Shown here: in pieces, positions 7,945-14,718 of the stretch
Layout of the letters: each line of letters starts with the position of its first letter
Numbering within the stretch: the stretch's first letter is position 1
Origin: Saccharopolyspora oryzae
GTDB taxonomy: Bacteria; Actinomycetota; Actinomycetes; Mycobacteriales; Pseudonocardiaceae
Reading direction: 5' to 3'
DNA length: 34,786 nt
Assembly: GCF_027853915.1 (NCBI RefSeq)
Contig: NZ_JAQGLA010000078.1
Span: 1 to 34,786, forward strand
Notes under the pieces: generated by a model
The model's database searches: none
Told to the model about the DNA's origin: nothing
The model's input: the letters and a program-made list of their open reading frames with translations, nothing else
Program-made: the position numbers and the translations under genes

Positions 7945-8646
7945 GTGGGCATCCCTGCGTGGCTCTGGTTCGTCATCGCCGTCCTCGCCATCGGCGCGGG
8001 CGTCGTGCTGCTGATCGCTGACCGGTCGCAGCGCGTCTCGAACAACCGGGAACGGCGGCGCTGGGCAGCGCTGCGCGGTTGGCAGTTCGCCGAGGTCGAC
8101 CAAGTCCTGCCGACCCGATGGGAGCGCGGCGCGCTCGCCCAGTACGGCAGCCCGACGGCCACCGACGTGGTCGCCGGCTCGACCTTCACCTCCGACGGCC
8201 GCCGCCAGGTCTACGTGATGGACCTCGACGCAGGCAGCCGGTCGGCGACCGTGCTGGTCGGCATGCGCTGCCGCCGGGCGGCCCCGGCCACCATCGAGCT
8301 GTGGCTGCCCGACGTGCCGGTGCCCCAGGACTCCGAGCTGGACCTGCTCGGCCCGGTCGGCGCCCGCTACGCGTTCGTCACCGAGGTGGCCGCGGCCCGG
8401 CCGCTGGTGACCCCGGACCTGGTGGACGCCACCGAGGAGATCGGCTCCGACGTCACCGTGGTGTGGCTGGAGGACGACTGGGTCCTGGCGGCCCTGGAAC
8501 CGGGCAGCGCCGACCCGGCCCGCCTCGAGCGCCTGCTGCGCGACCTCGGCGACCTCGCCGACCTGATCGACCCGTTCGACGCGGACCCGAACGAGGAGGA
8601 GCCCGCAGCCGAGCCGGAACCCACCTCCTCCGAATCCGCCCGCTGA
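7945..8646 (+). CDS. Membrane-anchored hypothetical protein
   Basis: This is a 233-residue protein I cannot assign to a named family. One N-terminal membrane helix ('GIPAWLWFVIAVLAIGAGVVLLIA', ~2-25) is followed by a basic stretch 'DRSQRVSNNRERRRW', so the bulk should be cytosolic. The body (~40-205) is a compact alpha/beta domain that begins 'LRGWQFAEVDQVLPTRWERG'. Many actinobacterial proteins with a TM helix followed by 'RRRxxxWAxxxGW' are of unknown function. The C-terminus is acidic and Pro/Glu-rich. The start is GTG 7945: TACCCT at 7932-7937 lies 7 bases upstream, indicating a leaderless mRNA. An earlier in-frame start at 7891 would precede that promoter. Confidence 0.75.
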   Translation: MGIPAWLWFVIAVLAIGAGVVLLIADRSQRVSNNRERRRWAALRGWQFAEVDQVLPTRWERGALAQYGSPTATDVVAGSTFTSDGRRQVYVMDLDAGSRSATVLVGMRCRRAAPATIELWLPDVPVPQDSELDLLGPVGARYAFVTEVAAARPLVTPDLVDATEEIGSDVTVVWLEDDWVLAALEPGSADPARLERLLRDLGDLADLIDPFDADPNEEEPAAEPEPTSSESAR

Positions 8647-8668
8647 CGCTGTTTCCGCACGTCAGGGA

Positions 8669-8712
8669 CCGTGAGTCTTTCGGGTCGCCATAGGCGCCCA
8701 AAGGACTCACGG
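8669..8712. terminator. Long imperfect hairpin between the hypothetical and SDR genes
   Basis: CCGTGAGTC (8669-8677) pairs with GACTCACGG (8704-8712); the interior (tttcgggtcgcc / ggcgcccaaag) continues the stem imperfectly almost to the middle. It lies 22 bases after the stop at 8646 and just before the SDR promoter. Confidence 0.6.
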
Positions 8713-8744
8713 GTGCGTGCCGGGCGCACGGTAAATTCGGGCGC

Positions 8745-9518
8745 ATGCCTACCGCACTCGTCACCGGAGCCACCGCGGGGATCGGGCGCGCCTTCGCCCG
8801 CCGACTCGCCGCCGAAGGCCACGACATGGTCCTGGTCGCCCGCGACGTCGACCGGCTCTCCGAGCTCGCCGACCGGCTGCAGGCCCGGCACGGGGTGCGC
8901 GTCGAGGTGCTGCCCGCCGACCTCGCCGACGCCGAGCAGCGCGCGAAGGTCGAGCAGCGGCTCGCCGAGGTCGACCGGCCGGTCGACGTGCTGGTCAACA
9001 ACGCCGGGTTCGGCACCGCGGGCTCGTTCGCGGAAACCTCCGCCGCCGAGCTGCAGAAGCAGCTGGACGTCAACGCGGGCGCGGTACTCGCGCTGACCCA
9101 CGCCGCCGTTCCGGGCATGGTCGAGCGCGGCCGGGGCGATGTGATCAACGTGTCGAGCGTGGCCGGGTTCTTCCCGGTGGCGGGTTCGACCTACGGCGCG
9201 ACCAAGGCCTACGTGACCGCGTTCTCGCAGGGGCTGTCGGTCTCGCTGACCGGCACCGGGGTGCGGGTCATGGCGCTGTGCCCGGGCTTCACCCAGACCG
9301 AGTTCCACCAGCGGGCCGGCCTGGAGATGGGCCGCCTGCCCAAGGCGTTCTGGCTGCAGGCCGACCAGGTGGTCCACGGCGCGCTGGCCGACCTCCGCAG
9401 CGGCAAGGACGTCTCGATCCCGGGCGCCCAGTACAAGGCGCTGGTCACCCTCGGCCGCCTGGTGCCGCAGAAGCTCCAGCGCATGATCGTCACCCGCACG
9501 GTCCCCGGCCGCACCTGA
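8745..9518 (+). CDS. Short-chain dehydrogenase/reductase (SDR), classical type
   Basis: This is a 257-residue Rossmann-fold oxidoreductase. The cofactor motif TGATAGIG is at 7-14 and NNAG at 85-88. The catalytic Ser is in 'NVSSVAG' (137/138), and the YxxxK pair is Tyr150/Lys154 in 'YGATKAY'. An Arg at 33 ('VLVARDVDRL') after beta-2 suggests NADP(H). The C-terminus 'TEFHQRAG...ADQVVHGALADLRSGKDVSIPG' is typical of the DltE-like/SDR group that is often annotated only as 'SDR family NAD(P)-dependent oxidoreductase'. The substrate is unknown. The ATG at 8745 follows TAAATT (8732-8737) by exactly 7 bases, so it is probably leaderless. Confidence 0.9.
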   Translation: MPTALVTGATAGIGRAFARRLAAEGHDMVLVARDVDRLSELADRLQARHGVRVEVLPADLADAEQRAKVEQRLAEVDRPVDVLVNNAGFGTAGSFAETSAAELQKQLDVNAGAVLALTHAAVPGMVERGRGDVINVSSVAGFFPVAGSTYGATKAYVTAFSQGLSVSLTGTGVRVMALCPGFTQTEFHQRAGLEMGRLPKAFWLQADQVVHGALADLRSGKDVSIPGAQYKALVTLGRLVPQKLQRMIVTRTVPGRT

Positions 9519-9526
9519 CCGCCGAC

Positions 9527-9558
9527 CCCTGTGGACAAGTCCGGGTCCCTGTGGACAA
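9527..9558. repeat. Tandem CCCTGTGGACAA, two DnaA-box-like nonamers
   Basis: The 12-mer CCCTGTGGACAA occurs at 9527-9538 and 9547-9558, a 20-bp (about two helical turns) direct repeat. The last nine bases are the reverse complement of TTGTCCACA, the consensus DnaA box of high-GC actinobacteria. I see no other exact copy in the window. It lies between the SDR stop and pyrE. Confidence 0.6.
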
Positions 9559-9562
9559 CTTC

Positions 9563-9608
9563 CGCAATTTCAATGGAAATCGGACATCCAATTTCCATTG
9601 AAATTGCG
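9563..9608. repeat. Type B palindrome (long AT-rich inverted repeat), copy 1
   Basis: CGCAATTTCAATGGAAAT (9563-9580) and ATTTCCATTGAAATTGCG (9591-9608) are perfect 18-bp arms around a 10-base centre. It belongs to the family at 13306, 18421 and 23331 and uses the TTCAATGGAA orientation in its left arm. It sits 45 bases beyond the SDR stop codon. Confidence 0.9.
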
Positions 9609-9619
9609 TTCCGGGCGGT

Positions 9620-9647
9620 GCTCCGGAGGTCGCACGACCCCCGGAGC
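9620..9647 (+). terminator. GC-rich hairpin upstream of pyrE
   Basis: GCTCCGG-a-GGTCG pairs with CGACC-c-CCGGAGC, a 12-bp stem broken by one A/C mismatch. It ends 23 bases before the pyrE -10 (TATGCT, 9671-9676), so it is probably the end of the SDR transcript and not a pyrE attenuator. Confidence 0.5.
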
Positions 9648-9684
9648 GGGGGCGGGTGCGGGTTGGGCCGTATGCTGAAAACTC

Positions 9685-10233
9685 GTGGTCACAGTGGATG
9701 AACAGCAGCGCTCCGAGCTCGCCCGCCTGATCGAGGAAATCGCCGTCGTGCACGGCAAGGTGACGTTGGCTTCGGGCAAGGAAGCCGATTACTACGTCGA
9801 CCTCCGCCGCGCGACGCTGCACCACCAGGCGGCACCGCTGATCGGCCGGCTGCTGCGCCAGCTCACCGCCGATTGGGATTACGTCGCCGTCGGCGGCCTG
9901 ACCCTCGGCGCCGACCCGGTCGCGACCGCCATGATGCACGCCGAAGGCGCCCCGCTGGACTCCTTCGTGGTCCGCAAAAGCACCAAGGCGCACGGCATGC
10001 AGCGGCTCATCGAGGGCCCGGACGTCGTCGGCCGCCGGGTGCTGGCCGTCGAGGACACCTCCACCACCGGTGGCAGCGTGCTGACCGCCGTCGAAGCGCT
10101 GCGCGAGGTCGGGGCCGAGATCGTCGGCGTCGCCACCGTCGTGGACCGCGACACCGGCGCGCGGGAGAAGATCGAGGCGGCCGGCCTGCCGTACCGATCG
10201 CTGCTGGGCCTGTCCGACCTCGGCTTGGCGTGA
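9685..10233 (+). CDS. pyrE: Orotate phosphoribosyltransferase
   Basis: This 182-residue enzyme converts orotate and PRPP to orotidine 5'-phosphate in pyrimidine synthesis. The flexible catalytic loop 'RKSTKAHGMQ' (~95-104) contains the K..K.HG signature. The PRPP-binding motif 'VLAVEDTSTTGGS' is at ~117-129. 'SGKEADYYVDLRRATL' near residue 30 is the orotate-site segment. The start is GTG 9685. TATGCT at 9671-9676 ends 8 bases upstream, so the mRNA is leaderless or nearly so. The TrmH gene follows 67 bases later on the same strand, a pairing also known in mycobacteria. Confidence 0.96.
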   Translation: MVTVDEQQRSELARLIEEIAVVHGKVTLASGKEADYYVDLRRATLHHQAAPLIGRLLRQLTADWDYVAVGGLTLGADPVATAMMHAEGAPLDSFVVRKSTKAHGMQRLIEGPDVVGRRVLAVEDTSTTGGSVLTAVEALREVGAEIVGVATVVDRDTGAREKIEAAGLPYRSLLGLSDLGLA

Positions 10234-10300
10234 GCGGAGATCCCTCCCGAGCGCGACCACCACTGTGAATCGCGGAGAGGCGGGACTGAGAGGCGGGACC

Positions 10301-10945
10301 TTGAGCGAGGACATCGGTCCCACTGAGTGGGGCAGCACGGTCGGTGTCGGCCCGTGGGAGGGTCCCTGGCCGACCGATGAGCGCTTCGACCCGGAGCTGC
10401 TGGAGCACGGCGACCGCCGCAACGTGGTCGACCACTACCGCTACTGGCGGCGCGAGGCGATCGTGGCCGATCTGGACCTGCGGCGGCACGACTTCCACGT
10501 GGCCATCGAGAACTTCCAGCACGACCACAACATCGGCACCGTGGTGCGCACCGCCAACGCCTTCGCGGCGAAGGCGGTGCACATCGTGGGGCGCCGCCGG
10601 TGGAACCGGCGCGGAGCGATGGTCACCGACCGCTACCAGCACGTCCACCACCACCCGGAGCTGGACTCGCTGCGCGCCTACGCGGCCGAGCACGACCTCG
10701 CGCTGGTGGCGGTGGACAACACGGACGGCGCGGTGCCGATCGAGCGCACGACCTTGCCGCGCCGCTGCGTGCTGCTGTTCGGCCAGGAAGGCCCCGGCCT
10801 GCGCGAGGACTCTCGGCGCGACGCCGACCTGGTGGTCTCCATCGCGCAGTACGGCTCGACGCGCTCGATCAACGCAGGCGTGGCGGCCGGCGTCGTGATG
10901 CACACCTGGATCCAGCAGCACGCCGATCCCGACGCCGCTTGGTGA
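10301..10945 (+). CDS. TrmH/SpoU-family RNA 2'-O-methyltransferase
   Basis: This is a SPOUT-fold methyltransferase of 214 residues from the TTG at 10301 (226 if the GTG at 10265 is used). Motif 1 is 'NFQHDHNIGTVVRTANAFA', motif 2 'CVLLFGQEGPGL', motif 3 'VSIAQYGSTRSINAGVAAGVVMH', which form the knotted SAM site. It should 2'-O-methylate a ribose in tRNA or rRNA; the target base cannot be told. I prefer TTG 10301 because AGAGGCGGG lies correctly before it. The upstream GTG lacks a ribosome site, and the intervening sequence is a 13-bp tandem repeat of GAGAGGCGGGAC (10275-10286 and 10288-10299) that duplicates the Shine-Dalgarno. It follows pyrE and converges on the VOC gene with no gap. Confidence 0.9.
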   Translation: MSEDIGPTEWGSTVGVGPWEGPWPTDERFDPELLEHGDRRNVVDHYRYWRREAIVADLDLRRHDFHVAIENFQHDHNIGTVVRTANAFAAKAVHIVGRRRWNRRGAMVTDRYQHVHHHPELDSLRAYAAEHDLALVAVDNTDGAVPIERTTLPRRCVLLFGQEGPGLREDSRRDADLVVSIAQYGSTRSINAGVAAGVVMHTWIQQHADPDAAW

Positions 10946-11338
10946 TCAGCCGCGGGTGGCCAGCCACTCCTGGAGCTCGATCAGGTTCCCGGCGGGGTCC
11001 TTCAGGTGCGCGACCCGCATCCGGTCGGTCATCGGGGCCGGGCCGCTGATCAGCTCCGCGCCGCGGCCGGTGATCTCCGCGCAGTAGCCGTCGAGGTCGT
11101 CGAGGTGCAGCACGACCAGCGACCGGTACGCGGACGGCTGCTCGCCGAGCTCGTCGAGCACCTGCGCCATCTGCGCCCGGTCCTGCAGGGCGATGCCCGC
11201 GGTGCCACCATCCGGGCTGAACTTCGCGTACGGGCCGTCGGGCGCCTCGAACTGCGGCTCGAGCCGCAGCACGTCCCGGTAGAAGCGGTAGCAGGCGGCG
11301 AAATCGGTGACCAGCAGGCGGACTTGTGACAGTTCCAT
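10946..11338 (-). CDS. VOC-superfamily (glyoxalase/bleomycin-resistance-like) protein
   Basis: This 130-residue protein is one vicinal-oxygen-chelate module with two beta-alpha-beta-beta-beta halves. It starts 'MELSQVRLLVTDFAACYRFYRDVLRLEP', and the second half ends 'AHLKDPAGNLIELQEW', with the usual metal-ligand Glu in 'NLIELQ'. Members include glyoxalases, extradiol dioxygenases and antibiotic-binding proteins; this one cannot be assigned further. The ATG at 11338 is used. The stop codon directly abuts the TrmH stop (10945/10946), so the two transcripts must overlap unless terminated inside coding sequence. It is divergent from the DUF899 gene. Confidence 0.88.
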   Translation of the reverse strand: MELSQVRLLVTDFAACYRFYRDVLRLEPQFEAPDGPYAKFSPDGGTAGIALQDRAQMAQVLDELGEQPSAYRSLVVLHLDDLDGYCAEITGRGAELISGPAPMTDRMRVAHLKDPAGNLIELQEWLATRG

Positions 11339-11467
11339 GGGCGTGCTTCCTGGGAAGTCGACAGGACACCGGGATGCTTCCACAGCGGAACCGCTCAGCA
11401 CCGATGAATTCGCGGACCGGGCGAAGTCGATCCAGGTGAACCACCGCGAACCCGTGAGGGAGCCCTG

Positions 11468-12154
11468 ATGACCGCCAACGCGATTCCACCCGTCGTCGAC
11501 GCCGAGACCTGGCAGCGCCAGCTCGACGAGCTGCGCGCCCGGGAGAAGGCCGCGACCCGCGAGCTCGACGCGATCGCCGCGCAGCGCCGCCGCATGCCGG
11601 CGGTCGAGATGCCCGACTACACGCTCGAAGGCGAGGGCGGACCGGTCCGGCTGGTCGACGTCTTCGACGGCAAGTCGCAGCTGATCGTCTACAACCACAT
11701 GTGGTTCCCGGGCGAGGAGTGGCAGTGCCCGGGCTGCACCGGATTCACCTCGCAGTTCACCAGGCTGGAGTTCCTGGACGACTACGACGCCCGGTTCGTC
11801 GTCGTCACGCAGGGGCCGATCGACGAGGCGCTGGCCTACAAGCGGCGGGTCGGGAACCGGATGACCTGGTACTCCACGGCGAACAGCTCGTTCGGCTCCG
11901 ACGTCGGCGCACCGCCCGGCGGGGCGTTCGCGCTCAACGTGTTCCTCCGCGACGGGGACACCGTCTACCGGACCTGGCACACCAGCGGTCGCGGCGTCGA
12001 GCAGCTCAGCCACACCTTCGCGCTGGTCGACGTGCTGCCGTACGGGCGGCAGGAGGAGTGGCAGGACGCGCCCGAGGGCTGGCCGCAGGGGCCCACCTAC
12101 AGCCGCTGGCCCTCGTCCGAGACCATCGCCGCCCGCTACGGGACGGGCGACTGA
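11468..12154 (+). CDS. DUF899 thioredoxin-like family protein
   Basis: This 228-residue protein is of the DUF899 type. A helical N-terminus ('DAETWQRQLDELRAREKAATRELDAIAAQRRRMP') leads into 'VEMPDYTLEGEGGPVRLVDVFDGKSQLIVYNHMW', then 'FPGEEWQCPGCTGF' with a CPGC pair at Cys87/Cys90, the position of the thioredoxin redox motif. The C-terminal 'DVLPYGRQEEWQDAPEGWPQ' is characteristic of the family. The role is unknown; a thiol redox function is inferred from the fold. The ATG at 11468 follows GAGGGAG. It is divergent from the VOC gene and converges on DedA across a strong hairpin. Confidence 0.88.
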   Translation: MTANAIPPVVDAETWQRQLDELRAREKAATRELDAIAAQRRRMPAVEMPDYTLEGEGGPVRLVDVFDGKSQLIVYNHMWFPGEEWQCPGCTGFTSQFTRLEFLDDYDARFVVVTQGPIDEALAYKRRVGNRMTWYSTANSSFGSDVGAPPGGAFALNVFLRDGDTVYRTWHTSGRGVEQLSHTFALVDVLPYGRQEEWQDAPEGWPQGPTYSRWPSSETIAARYGTGD

Positions 12155-12171
12155 CCGGCCCTGAAATGCGA

Positions 12172-12208
12172 GAACGCGCGAACTCCGGGGTTAGGAGTTC
12201 GCGCGTTC
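12172..12208. terminator. Bidirectional hairpin between DUF899 and DedA genes
   Basis: GAACGCGCGAACTCC (12172-12186) and GGAGTTCGCGCGTTC (12194-12208) form a perfect 15-bp stem with a 7-base loop, between two convergent stops. Confidence 0.85.
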
Positions 12209-12217
12209 GCCGTGGGG

Positions 12218-12904
12218 TCAGCTCGCCTCGCGGGCCTTCTCGCGACGGTTCTTCACGTACTCGATGACGATCGGGATGACCGAGATCAGCACGATCAGGA
12301 TCGCCATCGCCTCGAGGTTGTTGCGGATCCACGGGATGTTGCCGAGGAAGAAGCCGAGCAGCGTCATGCTCACGGTCCAGGCGACGCCGCCGATGGCGGA
12401 GAAGCTGAAGAACTTCCGCTGGTCCATCCGCGCGATGCCGGCGACCGCGGTGATGAAGGTGCGCACGATCGGCACGAACCGCGCCAGGATGATCGCCCGC
12501 GCGCCGTAGCGCTCGAAGAACTCGTGGGTCTTGTCCACGTGCTCGCGCTTGAACAGCTTCGAGTCCGGCTTGTTGAACATCGCTGGACCGACCTTGCGGC
12601 CGATCCAGTAGCCGGTCACGTTGCCCACGAAGGCGCACACCGCCAGCAGGACGCAGACCAGCCAGATCGGGGTGTCGATCGCACCGGCCGCGACGAACAG
12701 GCCGGTGACGAACAGCAGGGAGTCGCCCGGCAGGAAGAAGCCGATGAGCAGGCCGCACTCGGCGAAGATGATCAGGCACACGCCGATCAGGGCGAACGGG
12801 CCGAGGGACTGAACGATGTTCTCGGGGTTCAGCCAGTCCGGCAGCAGGGCCAGCGCGGTCGTGTTCGCGGCGGCGTTGACAATCGCGGGCAGTTCGGTCG
12901 TCAC
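12218..12904 (-). CDS. DedA-family integral membrane protein
   Basis: This 228-residue protein belongs to the DedA/SNARE-associated family, which recent work links to undecaprenyl-phosphate or phospholipid translocation and envelope integrity. Signature pieces are 'FAECGLLIGFFLPGDSLLFVTG' and 'GYWIGRKVGPAMFNKPDSKLFKREHVDKTHEFFERYGARAIILARFVPIVRTFITAVAGIARMDQRKFFSFSAIGG', including the G.F.R..P..R motif. There are about 5-6 hydrophobic segments and a basic C-tail. I start it at GTG 12904 because TACCGT (minus strand 12918-12913) ends 8 bases upstream, a leaderless arrangement. A TTG at 12913 overlaps that -10. Confidence 0.92.
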   Translation of the reverse strand: MTTELPAIVNAAANTTALALLPDWLNPENIVQSLGPFALIGVCLIIFAECGLLIGFFLPGDSLLFVTGLFVAAGAIDTPIWLVCVLLAVCAFVGNVTGYWIGRKVGPAMFNKPDSKLFKREHVDKTHEFFERYGARAIILARFVPIVRTFITAVAGIARMDQRKFFSFSAIGGVAWTVSMTLLGFFLGNIPWIRNNLEAMAILIVLISVIPIVIEYVKNRREKAREAS

Positions 12905-12981
12905 GGTCGCCAACGGTACCGCGACCCCGCGGGGCCCGGTCCGCGGGAGAGTGACCCGCCGTGCACGAGGCGCGCTCGACA

Positions 12982-12999
12982 GCTCACCCGATGGTGAGC
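12982..12999. terminator. Weak hairpin between the small membrane gene and DedA
   Basis: GCTCACC-CGAT-GGTGAGC is a perfect 7-bp stem with a 4-base loop. It lies 48 bases beyond the stop of the 69-residue minus-strand gene and upstream of DedA. It may end that transcript. Confidence 0.35.
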
Positions 13000-13046
13000 A
13001 CGCGCACTTTCCGCAGGTGGACGATCGGGATGAAACGCCCGGAACG

Positions 13047-13256
13047 TCAGAACGGGCTGAAGACGGTCATGACTCCGGCCAGCGCGCCGACCACCAGTCC
13101 GAGGACCACCGCGAACACCAGCACGCCGACCACCGGAAGTCGCTTGCGCGCGGGCGGCGGCGCGGGCTGCGGAGGTGGTGGGGTCATGCCGGGGCTGCCC
13201 CCGGCCTGGGCGCGCAGCGCCGCGGACAGCAGGTGTTCGGGATCGGGCGACGTCAC
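13047..13256 (-). CDS. Small proline-rich single-pass membrane protein
   Basis: This 69-residue product is of unknown function. A short N-terminus 'MTSPDPEHLLSAALRAQAGG' leads to a proline-rich stretch ('TPPPPQPAPPPARKR') and a C-terminal membrane helix ('LPVVGVLVFAVVLGLVVGALAGVMTVF', ~41-66). The basic ARKR before the helix predicts a cytosolic N-terminus. It starts with GTG at 13256. TAGGCT on the minus strand (13268-13263) ends 6 bases upstream, a leaderless signature that supports a real gene. It lies upstream of DedA on the same strand, with 142 bases between. Confidence 0.65.
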   Translation of the reverse strand: MTSPDPEHLLSAALRAQAGGSPGMTPPPPQPAPPPARKRLPVVGVLVFAVVLGLVVGALAGVMTVFSPF

Positions 13257-13305
13257 GCCCCGAGCCTAACCAGTCACCCCACCCGACGTCCGGACCTTCG
13301 CGCCC

Positions 13306-13353
13306 CCGCAAATTCAATGGAAATCAGACGTCTGATTTCCATTGAATTTGCGG
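13306..13353. repeat. Type B palindrome, perfect 48-bp copy
   Basis: This is the most perfect member: a gapless 48-bp palindrome. Left half 13306-13329, right half 13330-13353, running CCGCAAATTCAATGGAAATC, then AGACGTCT at the centre, then the exact complement. It uses the TTCAATGGAA orientation. It sits in a 313-base stretch without genes (13257-13569) that otherwise holds only the three type A copies. Confidence 0.95.
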
Positions 13354-13405
13354 CCAGTCGTCCACGACCACCGGCGTGTCCGGCACCGACACGCCGAGAG
13401 GCCCA

Positions 13406-13532
13406 CAGTTTCAATTGAAACTGCGGAATCCCCAGTCCCGAGTCCAGTCACCGGCTTCCCACGATGTGGACCACAGTTTCAATTGAAACTGCAGATGCCA
13501 GGCACGGCGGATCACAGTTTCAATTGAAACTG
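13406..13532. repeat. Type A palindrome triplet
   Basis: There are three exact copies of CAGTTTCAATTGAAACTG at 13406-13423, 13474-13491 and 13515-13532. The last two are 41 bp apart. Read on the minus strand, this array reproduces the 1246-1304 locus: palindrome, spacer TGATCCGCCGTG..., palindrome, then TGGTCCACATCGTGGGAA. The array begins 37 bases beyond the nagA stop. Confidence 0.95.
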
Positions 13533-13569
13533 CGGACTTCTGGGACGGGACCGGGGCGCGACTGGCGGG

Positions 13570-14718
13570 TCAGCTGGGGTCGACGGCCCAGGTGCCGTTC
13601 TTGAGGACTCCGGTGAGGTGGAGGTCCGGGTTCAGGACCACCAGGTCGGCCGCGAGGCCGGGGCGGATCGCTCCGATCCGGTCGTCGAGGCCGAGGAGCT
13701 GTGCGGGCTTGGTCGACGCGGCGGCCACGGCCGCCGGGACGCTCTGACCGCCGGACTCGACGAGGTTGCGGAACGCCACGTCCATGGTCAGCGTGCTGCC
13801 CGCCAGCGAACCGTCCGCCAGGCGCGCCTCGCCGTCGGTCACCGTCACCGGGAGCTTGCCCAGCTCGTAGGTGCCGTCGCCGGCGTCGGTGGCGCTGATC
13901 GCGTCGGTGACCAGCACCGTTCGTCCGGTACCGGCGTGCGAGGCGGCCAGCTGCACGATCGCCGGGTGCAGGTGCACGAGGTCGCAGATCAGCTCGACGG
14001 TGACCCGCTCGTCCTCCAGCAGGACGCCGATCGGGCCGGGCTCGCGGTGGTGCAGCGGGCGCATCGCGTTGAACAGGTGCGTCGCGACCGTCGCCCCGGC
14101 CTCCACCGCGGGGACGACCTGCGACAGCACCGCGTCGGTGTGCCCGACCGCGGCGATCACCCCGTGGTCGACCAGCTGGCGGACGGCTTCGACGCCGTTC
14201 GGCAGCTCCGGCGCCAGGGTGACCATCCGGACCGTCCCGCGCCCCGCGTCCAGCACCTGCTGCACGGCGGAGGCCTCCGGGGCCCGCAGGATCGCCGGGT
14301 CGTGCGCGCCGCAGCGCGCCGAGGACAGGAACGGGCCCTCCAGGTGGATGCCGGCCAGCTCGCCGTCCACCACCAGATCGCTCAGCGCGCTGATCTGCTT
14401 GGTCAGGTCCGGTAGCGGGGCCGACACCAGGCTGGCCATCATCGTGGTGGTGCCGTGCCTGCGGTGCGCGGCGATCGCGGCCCGCGCCTGGTCGACCTCG
14501 ATGCTGGTGAACGAGCCGCCGCCACCGCCGTGGCAGTGGATGTCGACGAACCCGGGCACCAGCCACTGCCCGCGCAGGTCCACGACCTGCCCCTCGGGTG
14601 CCGGACCGGTGCCGACCTCGGCGATCTCGCCGCCGGACACCCGGACCCAGCCCCGGTCCAGCACTCCGTCCGGGGTGACGACCTGCCCGCCGGCGAGGAT
14701 CAGTTCGGGAGCGTTCAC
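13570..14718 (-). CDS. nagA: N-acetylglucosamine-6-phosphate deacetylase
   Basis: This 382-residue amidohydrolase removes acetate from GlcNAc-6-P to give glucosamine-6-P. Metal and substrate motifs are present in order: 'VDIHCHGGGGGSF' (~57), 'IHLEGPFLS' with the metal-ligand Glu, 'AAVGHTDA', 'ATHLFNAMRPLHHREPG', and 'VTDAISATDAGDGTY' with the catalytic Asp. The end 'IRPGLAADLVVLNPDLHL' closes the beta domain typical of the family. The GTG start at 14718 overlaps the TGA of the upstream kinase as GTGA, so translation is coupled. It is the second gene of a kinase-deacetylase operon for GlcNAc use or cell-wall recycling, probably under the dre-like site at 15654. Confidence 0.95.
   Translation of the reverse strand: MNAPELILAGGQVVTPDGVLDRGWVRVSGGEIAEVGTGPAPEGQVVDLRGQWLVPGFVDIHCHGGGGGSFTSIEVDQARAAIAAHRRHGTTTMMASLVSAPLPDLTKQISALSDLVVDGELAGIHLEGPFLSSARCGAHDPAILRAPEASAVQQVLDAGRGTVRMVTLAPELPNGVEAVRQLVDHGVIAAVGHTDAVLSQVVPAVEAGATVATHLFNAMRPLHHREPGPIGVLLEDERVTVELICDLVHLHPAIVQLAASHAGTGRTVLVTDAISATDAGDGTYELGKLPVTVTDGEARLADGSLAGSTLTMDVAFRNLVESGGQSVPAAVAAASTKPAQLLGLDDRIGAIRPGLAADLVVLNPDLHLTGVLKNGTWAVDPS

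Noticed and set aside
9620..9647. pyrE attenuator
   Set aside because: The hairpin lies upstream of the likely pyrE -10 (9671-9676), so it would not be in the pyrE mRNA.
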